Assembly: GCF_042646385.1 (NCBI RefSeq)
Contig: NZ_JBHRTO010000001.1
Coordinates: forward strand, 2,604,001 to 2,668,000
Direction: 5' to 3'
DNA length: 64,000 nucleotides
DNA from: Cypionkella sinensis
GTDB lineage: Bacteria > Pseudomonadota > Alphaproteobacteria > Rhodobacterales > Rhodobacteraceae
Shown here: positions 8,866 to 17,325 of the stretch, one piece after another
Layout: each line of letters starts with the position of its first letter
Position numbering within the stretch: the first letter of the stretch is position 1
Translations under genes and position numbers: made by a program
The notes under the pieces: model-generated
Databases searched by the model: none
Told to the model about the DNA's origin: nothing
What the model saw: only the letters and a program-made list of their open reading frames with translations

Positions 8866-8893
8866 CTGCTTAAATATCCCCGCCGGAGGCTTC
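8866..8893 (-). repeat. GCCTCCGGCGGGGATATTTA-type intergenic element downstream of opgC
   Basis: Read on the minus strand, the sequence about 30 bases after the opgC stop contains GCCTCCGGCGGGGATATTTA. I recall closely similar sequences after the ends of many Rhodobacteraceae genes, probably as 3'-end or termination elements. Only one copy was seen in this window, so the repeat nature is from memory and not shown here. Confidence 0.35.
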
Positions 8894-8923
8894 CGAAATC
8901 GGCCCCAAGCGCACCCGCATCCG

Positions 8924-10066
8924 TCACAGCGTATCGGCAATCCGGGTCTGCTGCTGCCGCTTCTGGCCGTCGCGCAGCCGTGCCACGCCATAAAGGATCA
9001 CCAGCCCGCCGCCGATGAGCGCGGTATCCAGCAGGAACGAGGGCGGGTTCATCGCCTTGGTGACTTGCGCGATATAGGCCAGCACCGTGCTGGTGGCGAA
9101 CACCGGCAGCGAGTGTTGGCCAAGCAGGATCAGCCCCGACACTTTCGGGCTGTTGGCGATGGTTTTCAGCACCGGCAGGGCACTGAGCGCATAGGCCAGC
9201 GCAAGAATGTGCAAAAGCCGGGGCAGAAAGACATAGCTTTTCTCAAAGGATGTGAACACCGCCGGGAAGTAGGCGTATTCGTGCAAGAGCCAAAGCGTAT
9301 GCCCGCCCCAGTTCGCCACCCAGCCGATCTGCACCCATAGGGCGGCAAGGATCAGAAAGCCCCAAGCCAGCACAAGCGCGCCCTTGCGGATCGGCAGCCA
9401 GCGGCGGTTCTGCCGGATGCCGATGCCCGTCAGCATGCCCGCGACGAACAGCACCTGCCACGAGAACGGGTTGAAAAACCAGCCATTGTCCAGCGGCCAT
9501 GTCGGCATGGTAAAGCGCGCAAATCCCGCCGCAAACCAGACTGCCAGTGATCCCACCATCAAGCCGCGCGGCCAGCGCACCGCCAATGCCAGCAGCGCCG
9601 GGGCCACCAGCATCAACACCACATAAAGCGGCAGGATATCGGCATAGGCGAACTGATGGCCCAGCGTGGACAAGGGCAGCGCAAAGCCGTCCATATTCTC
9701 GAGTGCCGGGGCGATGTTGCGCTTGATCGCCATGCTGGCCACCGCAGGATCGTGCTGGGTCAACGCGAACAGGGCCACGATGCAGGCCACCACCAGCACA
9801 TGCACCCACCACAGCGTAAAGGCGCGCTTCCATGGCCGCAACGCCTCGCGCCAGGTGGCACCGCGCAGGAACACCGCGCCATAGGCCAAGCCCGTCGCCA
9901 TGCCGGACATCAGCACAAAGCCCTCGGCCCCATCGGAAAAGCCGAAGTTGCGCGAGGTGAAATGCTCGTAAATCGTGCCGGGAATGTGGTTGATGTAGAT
10001 CATCACCAACGCGACGCCGCGCAGCAGATCTATCCGGTAATCCCGGACGCGCGGAGCGTCAGCCAA
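8924..10066 (-). CDS. opgC: OpgC, succinyltransferase-type membrane protein for osmoregulated periplasmic glucans
   Basis: A 380-residue polytopic membrane protein (about ten hydrophobic segments) of the OpgC/acyltransferase type. The N-terminus RDYRIDLLRGVALVMIYINHIPG is the typical D-x-L-R-G-x-A start, followed by GFSDGAEGFVLMSG. In Rhodobacter sphaeroides OpgC adds succinyl groups to periplasmic glucans. The start appears to be TTG at 10066 with GGAGG six bases upstream, overlapping the opgH end by 8 bp, so it is coupled to opgH. An intergenic 3' element follows the stop. Confidence 0.88.
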   Translation of the reverse strand: MADAPRVRDYRIDLLRGVALVMIYINHIPGTIYEHFTSRNFGFSDGAEGFVLMSGMATGLAYGAVFLRGATWREALRPWKRAFTLWWVHVLVVACIVALFALTQHDPAVASMAIKRNIAPALENMDGFALPLSTLGHQFAYADILPLYVVLMLVAPALLALAVRWPRGLMVGSLAVWFAAGFARFTMPTWPLDNGWFFNPFSWQVLFVAGMLTGIGIRQNRRWLPIRKGALVLAWGFLILAALWVQIGWVANWGGHTLWLLHEYAYFPAVFTSFEKSYVFLPRLLHILALAYALSALPVLKTIANSPKVSGLILLGQHSLPVFATSTVLAYIAQVTKAMNPPSFLLDTALIGGGLVILYGVARLRDGQKRQQQTRIADTL

Positions 10067-11843
10067 GTTTCGCCTCCGCCATCAGCGGCGCGGCGGCGGC
10101 AGTGGCCGGGGTGGCCCAAGCCGCCAGCACGGCGTTATGGCGGGAGAGGATCGGCGGGATTGTGGTATCTTCCGGCACCGGAAAGCTGCTTTGGCTGACG
10201 CTGCGCGAGGTCCACCAGATCAGCAATGGTGCCGCGACCATCGGCAGGGCCACGGGCAGCAGCCACAGCGTCAGAACAGGCGCCAGAACATGGGTGGCGA
10301 TGATGCAGAGCAGGCCCAGCCATGTGATCCAGCGCCCGGCGGCCCAAGCCTCGGAAATGTCCAATCCACCGTCCCCCCGGTTATTCGGTGGCCAGCCACC
10401 GTCTCTTCCCAGAAGAACCTGTAAAACCGAACGGCTTTGGAAAGCCATCAGAATCGGCGCAATCAGCGACGAAAGCGCCAGTTCGGTGAAAACCGCGCGC
10501 AAAGAGCCGCCGATACCGCCAAAACCACGTGACCGCCCGGTGAAGATCGCATCCAGCGCCACCAGCAGTTTCGGCATCACCAGCAGGCCGAACACGCCGA
10601 CGGCTAGGCCGATGGCTTTGGGGGTCTGGTCATTCGGGAAGGTGGGAAATGGCCAGTTGGCTTCGGGGAAGTAATCGGGGATTTCGACCCAATAGACGGC
10701 GGCAATCGAGGCTGCGATGAATGCCAGCCAGATCAGCGGGGCGATATAGGCGAAGATGCCTTGCAGAAAGACAAACCGGCTCCACAGTTTCAGGCCGGGG
10801 GCGGCGACGAGTTTGGAGTGTTGCAGGTTGCCTTGGCACCAACGGCGGTCACGCTTGGCGTGGTCGATGATATTCTCGGGGCCTTCTTCATACGAGCCTT
10901 CCAGATCGTCATCCAGCCGCACCAGCCAGCCCGCACGGGCCAGAAGTGCTGCTTCGACGTAATCATGGCTCATGATATGGCCACCAAACGGCGCGCGGCC
11001 GGGCAGTTCGGGCAAGCCGCAGCTTTCGGCCCAGGCGCGGATGCGGACGATGGCGTTGTGGCCCCAGAACGGGCCGGTGCGGCCTTGGGTGGCGGCAAGG
11101 CCCCGCGCGAATATGGGGGAGTGGAAACCGGCGGCGAATTGCATCGCACGGCCAAAGCGGGTGGTCGCGCCCACGACGCGCGGCAGGGTTTGCAGCAGCG
11201 CGAGTTTCGGTGCGGCCTCGATCCGGCGGATCATCTCGATGATGGTTTCGCCTTCCATCAAACTGTCGGCGTCGAGGATCACCGCGTAATCCCAAGCGCC
11301 GCCCGAGGTGGTGATGAATTCCTCGATATTGCCGGCCTTGCGCCCGGTGTTCTTCTCGCGACGGCGGTAGAACATCCGGCCTTCGCCGTTTTGGCGCGCC
11401 AGCAGGCGGGCGAACCAGTGTTGTTCTTGCAGGGCGATTTTCTCGTCCCGCGTATCGGACAGCACGGCGAAATCGACCTGCGCGCCCGCGCGGGTGGCGA
11501 TGATCGACGCATCCATCGCGGCGATGCGCGCGAAGGTGACGCGCGGGTCTTCGTTGTAGACCGGCACGATCACCACTGTGCGCCCGGTGATGGCACCTGC
11601 GTTGCACGCAACCTGCGGGCGTTGGCGGGCGGTCAGGCCCAGAAGCGCCGTTGCCGCGCCCCAAGCCAGCCACCAGGTTGAAAAGAAGATCAGCGTGCTG
11701 CGCAGCACATCCAGAAAGCCCACGCCATCAGCGGCCCCATAGATCTGAAACACCATCCCCGCCGCAGCGGCCGCCAGCACGCTGGACGCAATGGCCAAGG
11801 CGCGGGCGCTGATGGTGTTGTCACGGGTGGAGGATGTGGCCAT
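10059..11843 (-). CDS. opgH: OpgH (MdoH), glucosyltransferase for osmoregulated periplasmic glucans
   Basis: A 594-residue inner-membrane GT2-type enzyme that builds the beta-glucan backbone from UDP-glucose. After two N-terminal membrane helices come VVIVPVYNEDPRVTFARIAAMD, the substrate-site Asp motif AVILDADSLMEG, HDYVEAALLARAGW and the R-x-x-R-W segment RDRRWCQGNLQH. Further membrane helices follow from about residue 350. It is shorter than E. coli MdoH (about 850 residues), as is usual in this group, because the long N-terminal extension is missing. It begins 3 bp after a small ORF and overlaps opgC, all within one opg operon. Confidence 0.93.
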   Translation of the reverse strand: MATSSTRDNTISARALAIASSVLAAAAAGMVFQIYGAADGVGFLDVLRSTLIFFSTWWLAWGAATALLGLTARQRPQVACNAGAITGRTVVIVPVYNEDPRVTFARIAAMDASIIATRAGAQVDFAVLSDTRDEKIALQEQHWFARLLARQNGEGRMFYRRREKNTGRKAGNIEEFITTSGGAWDYAVILDADSLMEGETIIEMIRRIEAAPKLALLQTLPRVVGATTRFGRAMQFAAGFHSPIFARGLAATQGRTGPFWGHNAIVRIRAWAESCGLPELPGRAPFGGHIMSHDYVEAALLARAGWLVRLDDDLEGSYEEGPENIIDHAKRDRRWCQGNLQHSKLVAAPGLKLWSRFVFLQGIFAYIAPLIWLAFIAASIAAVYWVEIPDYFPEANWPFPTFPNDQTPKAIGLAVGVFGLLVMPKLLVALDAIFTGRSRGFGGIGGSLRAVFTELALSSLIAPILMAFQSRSVLQVLLGRDGGWPPNNRGDGGLDISEAWAAGRWITWLGLLCIIATHVLAPVLTLWLLPVALPMVAAPLLIWWTSRSVSQSSFPVPEDTTIPPILSRHNAVLAAWATPATAAAAPLMAEAKLG

Positions 11844-11846
11844 GGC

Positions 11847-12026
11847 TTAGCCGAGGCGGCGCAGGCCCGGCGCTACGACGGCCCAAAGTGCGTTGCGCAA
11901 GCTGCGCAACAGGCCCACGCGCGGGGCGGTCAGCACTTGTTTCGGCATGGCAAGGGCCGCGCGCGGCGGCGCAAAGCGATCCGCAGCAGCGGCAACTTTT
12001 GCAGCGGTTTGAATGTTCATGCTCAT
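11847..12026 (-). CDS. Small basic protein between opgG and opgH (OpgI-position candidate)
   Basis: A 59-residue ORF, MSMNIQTAAKVAAAADRF to LLRSLRNALWAVVAPGLRRLG. Its ATG overlaps the opgG stop as ATGA, and its TAA is separated from the opgH ATG by only three bases, the coupling pattern used elsewhere in the window. The protein is basic, with an amphipathic Arg/Leu-rich C-terminus that could lie on the membrane. In R. sphaeroides a gene called opgI lies at this position and is needed for backbone synthesis; whether this ORF is its homologue was not tested. The position and overlap are what support it; no domain is recognised. Confidence 0.6.
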   Translation of the reverse strand: MSMNIQTAAKVAAAADRFAPPRAALAMPKQVLTAPRVGLLRSLRNALWAVVAPGLRRLG

Positions 12027-13639
12027 GCACTCACCCATTGATAGAGCCAGGTCTCGGACAGCTTACGCCCGTAACCCGTAATATGCGCACCCAGTTCCAC
12101 AGTTGACCCTGCGGGCGTGGACACATCCAGCACCAGACGCCAAAAATCGGTGCCAGGGATCTCTGACAAGGCTTGATGCACAATTTCTCCGCCAGAAATT
12201 ATCACCATCGCCTTCACATCGGCTTCGGGCGGCAGCGAGGCCAGCAGGCCGCCTTCGAAATCCACCACGAATTTGCGGGTGCCATCGGCGTTTTCCACGC
12301 CAGACACGCCGCCTATTCCCGCGCGGGTTTCTTTGACAAAGGCGATGTCAGCGTTGACATCCGCCGCCAAAGCGCCCCAGCGCAGACGGTAGCTGAATTC
12401 CATCATCGTGCCGGGGACGGGCTTGGCCTCGGGCACCCAGAAGGTGACGATGTTGTCGTTGACCTCAAGCGCGCTGGGGATTTCGACCAGACGCACCGCG
12501 CCCTTGCCCCAATCGCCCAACGGCTCCACCAGCAGCGACGGGCGGCGTTCATAATGTGCGCCCGCGTCCTGATAGCTTTCAAAGTTGCGGTCGCGCTGCA
12601 TCAGACCGAATGCACGCGGGCTGTTTTCCGAGAAATACGATTCCGCCAGACGCGGCGGGTTGTTCAACGGCCGCCAGATGTGATCGCCATCGGCGCGATA
12701 GATCGCCAGACCGTCGCTGTCATGCACGTTCGGGCGGTAATCATCAAACGCCGCGCGGTTCTTTTCCGAGAACAGGAACATCGAGGTCAGCGGCGCGATG
12801 CCGATCTGATCGACGGTGTTGCGGAAGAACAACCGTGCGGTCACGTCGATTTCAGTCTCGGCCCCCGGACGCACGATAAAGCGGTAGGCCCCGGTGCAGC
12901 TTTCGCTTTCCAGCGCGGCATATACCGCCACTTCACGCGCGAAGGGTGCCGGAGTTTCCAGCCAGAATTTCGAAAAGCGCGGGAATTCTTCGGGTTTGCC
13001 CAAGCCGGTGTTGATCGCCAGACCACGCGCCGACAGACCATAGGCATTGTCACGGCCCAAAGCGCGGAAATAGCTTGCACCGAGGAAAGCCACGACCTCA
13101 TCAAACAGATCGGCGCGGTTGAGCGGCGCGTTCAGGCGGAAACCTGCGACTCCCGGCAACGGCTCGTGCTTGGGCACGCGGGCGACGACGCGGTCGTAAT
13201 AGCGGAAATCATCGGTCGAAAAGCCCATCGGAACGGCCATGCCGTCTTTGGCTTCATACATCTGCACAGGCTCGGCAAACAGCCAGCCAAGATGGAAGGC
13301 CTGCACGTTAAAGCCAGCCTCGGGGCCTGCCCACCGGGCGCGATCGGGGTTGAACTGGATCGCCTGATAGTCGTCATAGTTGAACGAGGTGAAGAATCCT
13401 TCAACCTTGACAGGGGCTTGGTGCGGCGTGGTCGCACGTTGCTGCATTGCGGCAGTCAGAATGTCAAAGCTGAACGGCTCGGCCGCGGGTGCAACCGGTG
13501 CGGTCGGCGCGGGCGCTGCGGTGTCGGCCCAAGCGGCATTCGACAGGCTGGTGCTGCATTGCAGCAAGGCTGCCGTCCCCAGCATGGCCAGGACAGAGCG
13601 ACGATGGACATTCACGGACAAACCCGGCTGACCCGGCAT
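12023..13639 (-). CDS. opgG: OpgG (MdoG), periplasmic glucan biosynthesis protein
   Basis: A 538-residue periplasmic protein of the MdoG family, which acts with OpgH in glucan backbone assembly. It has a signal region with a twin-arginine-like start (HRRSVLAMLGTAALLQ, cleavage near WADTA). The mature part shows FNYDDYQAIQFNPDRARW, AINTGLGKPEEFPRFSKFWLE, SYFSENSPRAFGLMQRDRNFESYQD and FWVPEAKPVPG, all characteristic of the family. The ATG at 13639 is preferred to GTG at 13645 because AGGAG lies five bases before it. It is the first gene of the opg operon; a 15-bp palindrome lies just upstream. Confidence 0.93.
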   Translation of the reverse strand: MPGQPGLSVNVHRRSVLAMLGTAALLQCSTSLSNAAWADTAAPAPTAPVAPAAEPFSFDILTAAMQQRATTPHQAPVKVEGFFTSFNYDDYQAIQFNPDRARWAGPEAGFNVQAFHLGWLFAEPVQMYEAKDGMAVPMGFSTDDFRYYDRVVARVPKHEPLPGVAGFRLNAPLNRADLFDEVVAFLGASYFRALGRDNAYGLSARGLAINTGLGKPEEFPRFSKFWLETPAPFAREVAVYAALESESCTGAYRFIVRPGAETEIDVTARLFFRNTVDQIGIAPLTSMFLFSEKNRAAFDDYRPNVHDSDGLAIYRADGDHIWRPLNNPPRLAESYFSENSPRAFGLMQRDRNFESYQDAGAHYERRPSLLVEPLGDWGKGAVRLVEIPSALEVNDNIVTFWVPEAKPVPGTMMEFSYRLRWGALAADVNADIAFVKETRAGIGGVSGVENADGTRKFVVDFEGGLLASLPPEADVKAMVIISGGEIVHQALSEIPGTDFWRLVLDVSTPAGSTVELGAHITGYGRKLSETWLYQWVSA

Positions 13640-13651
13640 ATTCACTCCTGC

Positions 13652-13666
13652 TCCCCGATTCGGGGA
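13652..13666. promoter_or_regulatory. Palindrome TCCCCGA-T-TCGGGGA in the opgG leader
   Basis: Seven-base perfect arms with a single central base lie 13 bases before the opgG ATG, close to its AGGAG ribosome site. It could be an operator or an mRNA hairpin affecting opgG translation. An osmotic-response role is speculation. Confidence 0.45.
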
Positions 13667-13940
13667 AAACTTAACGTAATTCGCAGGTTATCGGAACTCG
13701 CGCTAGATGTCATGCTATGCAACAGAAGCATTCCTGCCATGCCACTACCGCAACAGATGCCCAGCGCGCACCCTGAACCTTTGCGGCGTCAGATGGGCGA
13801 GGATGACCAAAAGGTCAATTCCTGATGTGTCGGCGGCCATCACACCCCAGTGAGATGCGCAGAAAGCCGCCATTTTGGGTGGGAAATCGTGCTGCAACTG
13901 CACAACAATCCGCTTGGTAACGGCTTTCGAGGGGGATGTG

Positions 13941-13960
13941 GAGGGGAATCGATTCCCCTC
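13941..13960. terminator. 20-bp perfect palindrome after the metal exporter gene
   Basis: GAGGGGAATC and its exact complement GATTCCCCTC are adjacent, 23 bases after the exporter stop. The RNA would form a stable hairpin, so transcript-end processing or termination is plausible, but no U-run follows on the minus strand. Confidence 0.45.
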
Positions 13961-13982
13961 TGCCGGGTCACAGCGGCTGAGG

Positions 13983-14909
13983 TTACAGCGTTTGGCCCAG
14001 CATGGTCAGCGCGATCACGGTTATCAGGCAGCCTGCTAGCACTTCGACCCACGGTAGGATCTGGGCGGCGCGTTGCAACGGCAGATTGGCCAAGGCCCCC
14101 TCGCGCGCCCAGACGGCCATGCCCGCGACGGCTACGGTCACGACAGCAGTGCCAAGCCCCATCGCGAAAGCCCCGGCGATACCAGCCAGCGCGATGCCCA
14201 ACTGCCATGTCAGGATCAGCAGGAACAAAGCCCCCGAACAGGGCCGCAACGCCACGCCGACCACCAGCGCAACGCGGTCTTGCCAGCGGGTTGCGGCCTG
14301 CACCTCGGCCAGCGAGGGGCCGTGGCTATGGCCGCAGCCGCAGGTGTCGTCATGGTGGTGGTGGTGGTCGTGATGGTCGTGGTCGCGCAAAGCAGGCGGC
14401 GTTGCGCTGCGCCACAGTTTGCGCAGACCGCGCAGCGCCAGCCACAGCCCCACCGCCGCGATGGCCAGCGTGCCAATCGGCGCCATCACATCTTGCGCAA
14501 CATTCTGGGCGGCGTCACGGGTCCAACCCAGCAGGGCGACGCCAGTATAGACCAGCGCCACCGCCACCAGACTTTGCGCCAGACTGGCCGCCAGCGACAC
14601 GCCCGCCAGCGACCAGAACGCCACGCGCCGCCCCATGCCATAGCCGCCGATCAGCACCTTGCCGTGCCCCGGCCCGGCGGCATGCAGCACGCCATAGCCA
14701 AAGCACACCGCCAGCAGCGCCATTAGCGCACCGGGTTCGCCCTGTTTGATCGCGCGTACCCCGGCGGCAAGCTGGTTCTGCACCGTGCGCTGCGCCTCGA
14801 TCACCCAACGCTCCAGCGCCAGCAGACCGCCCGACAGCCACAGCGCCAGCAGGATCAGCGCCAGCACTGCACCAAGGCTGAGCAGGCTGCGTTTCAAGGT
14901 GTGGGACAT
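13983..14909 (-). CDS. NicO-family nickel/cobalt exporter with His-rich loop
   Basis: A 308-residue membrane protein with an N-terminal helix, then GYGVLHAAGPGHGKVLIGGY, the H-x-x-x-x-G-H-G-K signature of the NicO/RcnA group. A cytoplasmic-type loop rich in His and Asp (RDHDHHDHHHHHDDTCGCGHSH) and LRPCSGALFLLIL follow. Such proteins move Ni2+, Co2+ or related ions across the inner membrane, usually outward; direction and metal are inferred. The ATG at 14909 has GGAGGTGAC immediately upstream and is preferred to an in-frame start at 15047. It overlaps the preceding DUF1007 gene by 16 bp. Confidence 0.88.
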   Translation of the reverse strand: MSHTLKRSLLSLGAVLALILLALWLSGGLLALERWVIEAQRTVQNQLAAGVRAIKQGEPGALMALLAVCFGYGVLHAAGPGHGKVLIGGYGMGRRVAFWSLAGVSLAASLAQSLVAVALVYTGVALLGWTRDAAQNVAQDVMAPIGTLAIAAVGLWLALRGLRKLWRSATPPALRDHDHHDHHHHHDDTCGCGHSHGPSLAEVQAATRWQDRVALVVGVALRPCSGALFLLILTWQLGIALAGIAGAFAMGLGTAVVTVAVAGMAVWAREGALANLPLQRAAQILPWVEVLAGCLITVIALTMLGQTL

Positions 14910-15547
14910 GTCACCTCCATCGCTTCGGCAAAATCCGCGCCCAAGGCGGGATAGGCGGCTTCGGCATCTTGTGGCAGGGCAGCAATCGCCGCATCCAGCT
15001 TGGCGCGGGCGGCATCCAGATCGGGCAGGATGACGCGGGCGCTGCATTCAGGCGCATTGGTGACGGTTGTGCCGAGTTTCAGATAGTAGCCGACATAAAG
15101 CGTCGGATCGTAGACCTGGATCAGCAGGGGCGCGGTAAGTGCAATCGGCTGGGCGAATGTGCGCAGATGGGTGGACAGGATTTTCGCATCTTTATAGGCA
15201 ACGGTCCAATCCGCAGGGCCAGACAGCGGCAGCGACTGACCTGCCATCGAGGCATAGGTATCGCCGGGATAACCTGCCTCCCAATGCATGTCGAAACCGT
15301 TCAGTTGCGCGGTTTCCGCAGGCGTCAGATTACCGTCGAAATCAGGATCAAGCCCCTTATCGGTGATGATCTGCAACGAGGTCAGGTCATCGTGGCTCCA
15401 ACTGATGCGCACGCCGGTGGCGCGGTGCTGATCGTCAAAGATCACCTCAAGCCCGGTGTCGATGAACACATGCGGATGCGCTAGGGCGGTTTGCGCACCG
15501 CCCAGCAGTCCCATTAGTGTGGCAAGCCTGAAGGCAAGCGGTTTCAT
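14894..15547 (-). CDS. DUF1007 family periplasmic protein
   Basis: A 217-residue protein with a signal peptide (MKPLAFRLATLMGLLGGAQTALA) and a mature N-terminus HPHVFIDTGLEVIFDD, the hallmark of DUF1007 proteins. The pattern HPH...D and the EF-hand-like stretch DPDFDGNLTPAE suggest metal binding. Members are commonly found beside NicO-family transporters and are thought to be periplasmic accessories in metal handling. The ATG at 15547 was chosen for the signal peptide and a GGAG upstream. It overlaps the exporter gene, so the two form one unit. Confidence 0.87.
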   Translation of the reverse strand: MKPLAFRLATLMGLLGGAQTALAHPHVFIDTGLEVIFDDQHRATGVRISWSHDDLTSLQIITDKGLDPDFDGNLTPAETAQLNGFDMHWEAGYPGDTYASMAGQSLPLSGPADWTVAYKDAKILSTHLRTFAQPIALTAPLLIQVYDPTLYVGYYLKLGTTVTNAPECSARVILPDLDAARAKLDAAIAALPQDAEAAYPALGADFAEAMEVTCPTP

Positions 15548-15730
15548 CGCGGCTCCGTCGTGATGGGCGGACCCCAGACTGCGCGGTGGCGAAGGCAATG
15601 GGGGCGCGTGGCGGTGGCTGAAGTTTGCCGGGTTGCGGTCGCTGGCCCTATCCCACGCGCAGCACTGGCGCTGTGCAGAACACGGATCAGGCTTTAGCCT
15701 TTACGCAACAGCAGGTGAAGGAATATCGCG

Positions 15731-16414
15731 ATGGCCGAAAACATGCAGCATTGGACCCCCCGCCCCCGCCCGGAAGCGGTGCCGCTGGAGGGACGTTATG
15801 TGCGGCTGGAAAAGCTGGAGGCGCGGCACGCAGGTCAGCTTTTTGACGCGGCGACTGTGGCAGATGCCGATGCCCGCTTTACCTGGCTGCCGGAAACCCC
15901 GCCACAAGACCGCGCGGATTTCGCGGCTTGGGTCGACAAGGTCTCTGCCAGCCCCGATCCGATCTTTTTCGCCATCATCGACAATGCCAGCGGTAAGGTG
16001 GCGGGGCGGCAGACCCTGATGCGGATTGATGCGGCCAATGGCGTGGTCGAGATCGGCAATATCTATTGGGGCCCGCTGATCGCGCGCAAGGCAGCGGCGA
16101 CCGAGGCGCTGTTTCTTTTCGCGCAATACATCTTCGACACGCTGGGCTATCGGCGGTTCGAGTGGAAGTGCAACAACGACAACGCGCCGTCGAAAGCCGC
16201 GGCCCTGCGGTTTGGCTTTCAGTATGAGGGGCTGTTCCGCCAGCATCTGATCGTGAAAGGGCTGAACCGCGACACCGCATGGTTTGCGATGATCGACAAG
16301 GATTGGGCCAAGCTGAAACCGGCCTATGAGGCCTGGCTTGCGCCCCAGAATTTCGACGCGGCGGGCATGCAGAAGCGGCGACTGGAGGAGTTCCGCGCCG
16401 ATTTCGCGGCCTGA
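15731..16414 (+). CDS. GNAT family N-acetyltransferase (RimJ/RimL type)
   Basis: A 227-residue protein with a GNAT fold of the RimJ/RimL subgroup. Visible elements are VRLEKLEARHAGQLFDA near the N-terminus, FFAIIDNASGKVAGRQTLMRIDAANGVVEIG in the core sheet and the C-terminal NNDNAPSKAAALRFGFQYEG, typical of acceptor-lobe helices in this group. It would transfer an acetyl group from acetyl-CoA to an amine, peptide N-terminus or small molecule; the acceptor is unknown. AAGGA lies about nine bases before the ATG. It is a single gene followed 58 bp later by a GntR regulator. Confidence 0.85.
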   Translation: MAENMQHWTPRPRPEAVPLEGRYVRLEKLEARHAGQLFDAATVADADARFTWLPETPPQDRADFAAWVDKVSASPDPIFFAIIDNASGKVAGRQTLMRIDAANGVVEIGNIYWGPLIARKAAATEALFLFAQYIFDTLGYRRFEWKCNNDNAPSKAAALRFGFQYEGLFRQHLIVKGLNRDTAWFAMIDKDWAKLKPAYEAWLAPQNFDAAGMQKRRLEEFRADFAA

Positions 16415-16472
16415 GGGCGGTTGATCGGCGCTGGGCTTGGCCGTAACTGTGGGGGCCAGAGAAGGAACCCCC

Positions 16473-17204
16473 ATGGACAACACCCCTGCCCCGCCAGAGC
16501 CTGCCCCTCCAGAACCTGCCCAGTTGCCGGAACGCAAGCGCGGCTCTGGCGTCAAGATGGTCTATGACCTTTTGCGCGACGACATTCTGGATCTGGTTCT
16601 GCCTCCCGGCAGCCCGATTGACGAGGTGCAACTGGCCGAGCGCTTTGCGATCTCACGCACGCCGATCCGCGAGGCTTTGGCGCGTCTGGCGATAGAAGGG
16701 CTGATCGACACGCTGCCCAATCGCTCCAGCATGGTGGCGCAGATTGATTTCGTGAACCTGCACACGTTTTTCGATGCGATCACGCTGATGTATCGGGTGA
16801 CAACCCGGCTGGCGGCACAGAACTGGCGCGCGGGCGATCTCGAGGTGATCCGGGCGCATCAGGCCGATTACGTGGTGGCGTTTGCGGCACATGACGCTTT
16901 GGCGATGATCCGCACCAACCGCGATTTTCACGCCGCCATCGCCGAGGCGGGGCGCAATCCCTATTACCTGTCGCTGTTTTTGCGGCTGCTGGACGAGGGG
17001 CGGCGGATTTTGCGGCTGTATTACCAATCCTTCGACGACCGCCCCCCGGCCTCGGTGATTGCCGAGCATGAAGCGATGATTGATGCCATTGCGGCGCGGG
17101 ATGTGGCGCGGGCGGATGTGCTGGCCAAGGCTCATGCCGATCAGATCGTCGGGCAAATCCGGCAGTTGATGACGCGGGATCAGCGGCAGGATATCGCGCT
17201 GTAG
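16473..17204 (+). CDS. GntR-family transcriptional regulator, FadR/FCD subfamily
   Basis: A 243-residue regulator. After a Pro-rich N-terminus comes a winged HTH (VYDLLRDDILDLVLPPGSPIDEVQLAERFAISRTPIREALARLAIEGLI) and a helical FCD ligand domain with the metal/ligand His and Asp positions (RDFHAAIAEAGRNPYY, EHEAMIDAIAARD). The ATG at 16473 follows AAGGA by about five bases; an upstream in-frame start at 16437 lacks support. It precedes the DapA-family gene on the same strand, and a TTGT-AG-ACAA motif lies between them, so it probably controls that gene. Confidence 0.88.
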   Translation: MDNTPAPPEPAPPEPAQLPERKRGSGVKMVYDLLRDDILDLVLPPGSPIDEVQLAERFAISRTPIREALARLAIEGLIDTLPNRSSMVAQIDFVNLHTFFDAITLMYRVTTRLAAQNWRAGDLEVIRAHQADYVVAFAAHDALAMIRTNRDFHAAIAEAGRNPYYLSLFLRLLDEGRRILRLYYQSFDDRPPASVIAEHEAMIDAIAARDVARADVLAKAHADQIVGQIRQLMTRDQRQDIAL

Positions 17205-17217
17205 CTGCGCCGCATTT

Positions 17218-17227
17218 TTGTAGACAA
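17218..17227. promoter_or_regulatory. TTGTAGACAA, candidate GntR-type operator in an AT-rich promoter
   Basis: The 121-bp gap before the DapA-family gene is unusually AT-rich (17215-17250) and contains TTGT-AG-ACAA, close to the palindromic sites bound by FCD-type GntR proteins. It lies just after the GntR gene stop. Support is positional only. Confidence 0.4.
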
Positions 17228-17325
17228 ATAAAATACAATAAGTATATTCAATGGCAGAGGCGATTCCGCTGGCCGGTCTGGCATGGCATCGCGCAGTCCG
17301 AAGGCGTTTTCAAAAGGAACAGCAG

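Larger units (their letters stand above)
13640..13982. other. 343-bp intergenic region upstream of opgG
   Basis: No convincing gene was found here. The region must contain the opg operon promoter and the end of the metal-exporter transcript. Two strong palindromes are present (13652-13666 and 13941-13960); the rest shows no clear structure. No confident -35/-10 pair could be assigned by eye. Confidence 0.6.

Noticed and set aside
12173..13825. 550-codon plus-strand ORF opposite opgG
   Set aside because: Composition and lack of domains mark it as a shadow of opgG.
14330..14395. Low-complexity CAT/CAC-rich stretch suggestive of a microsatellite
   Set aside because: It encodes the His/Asp-rich metal loop of the NicO-family exporter in frame.
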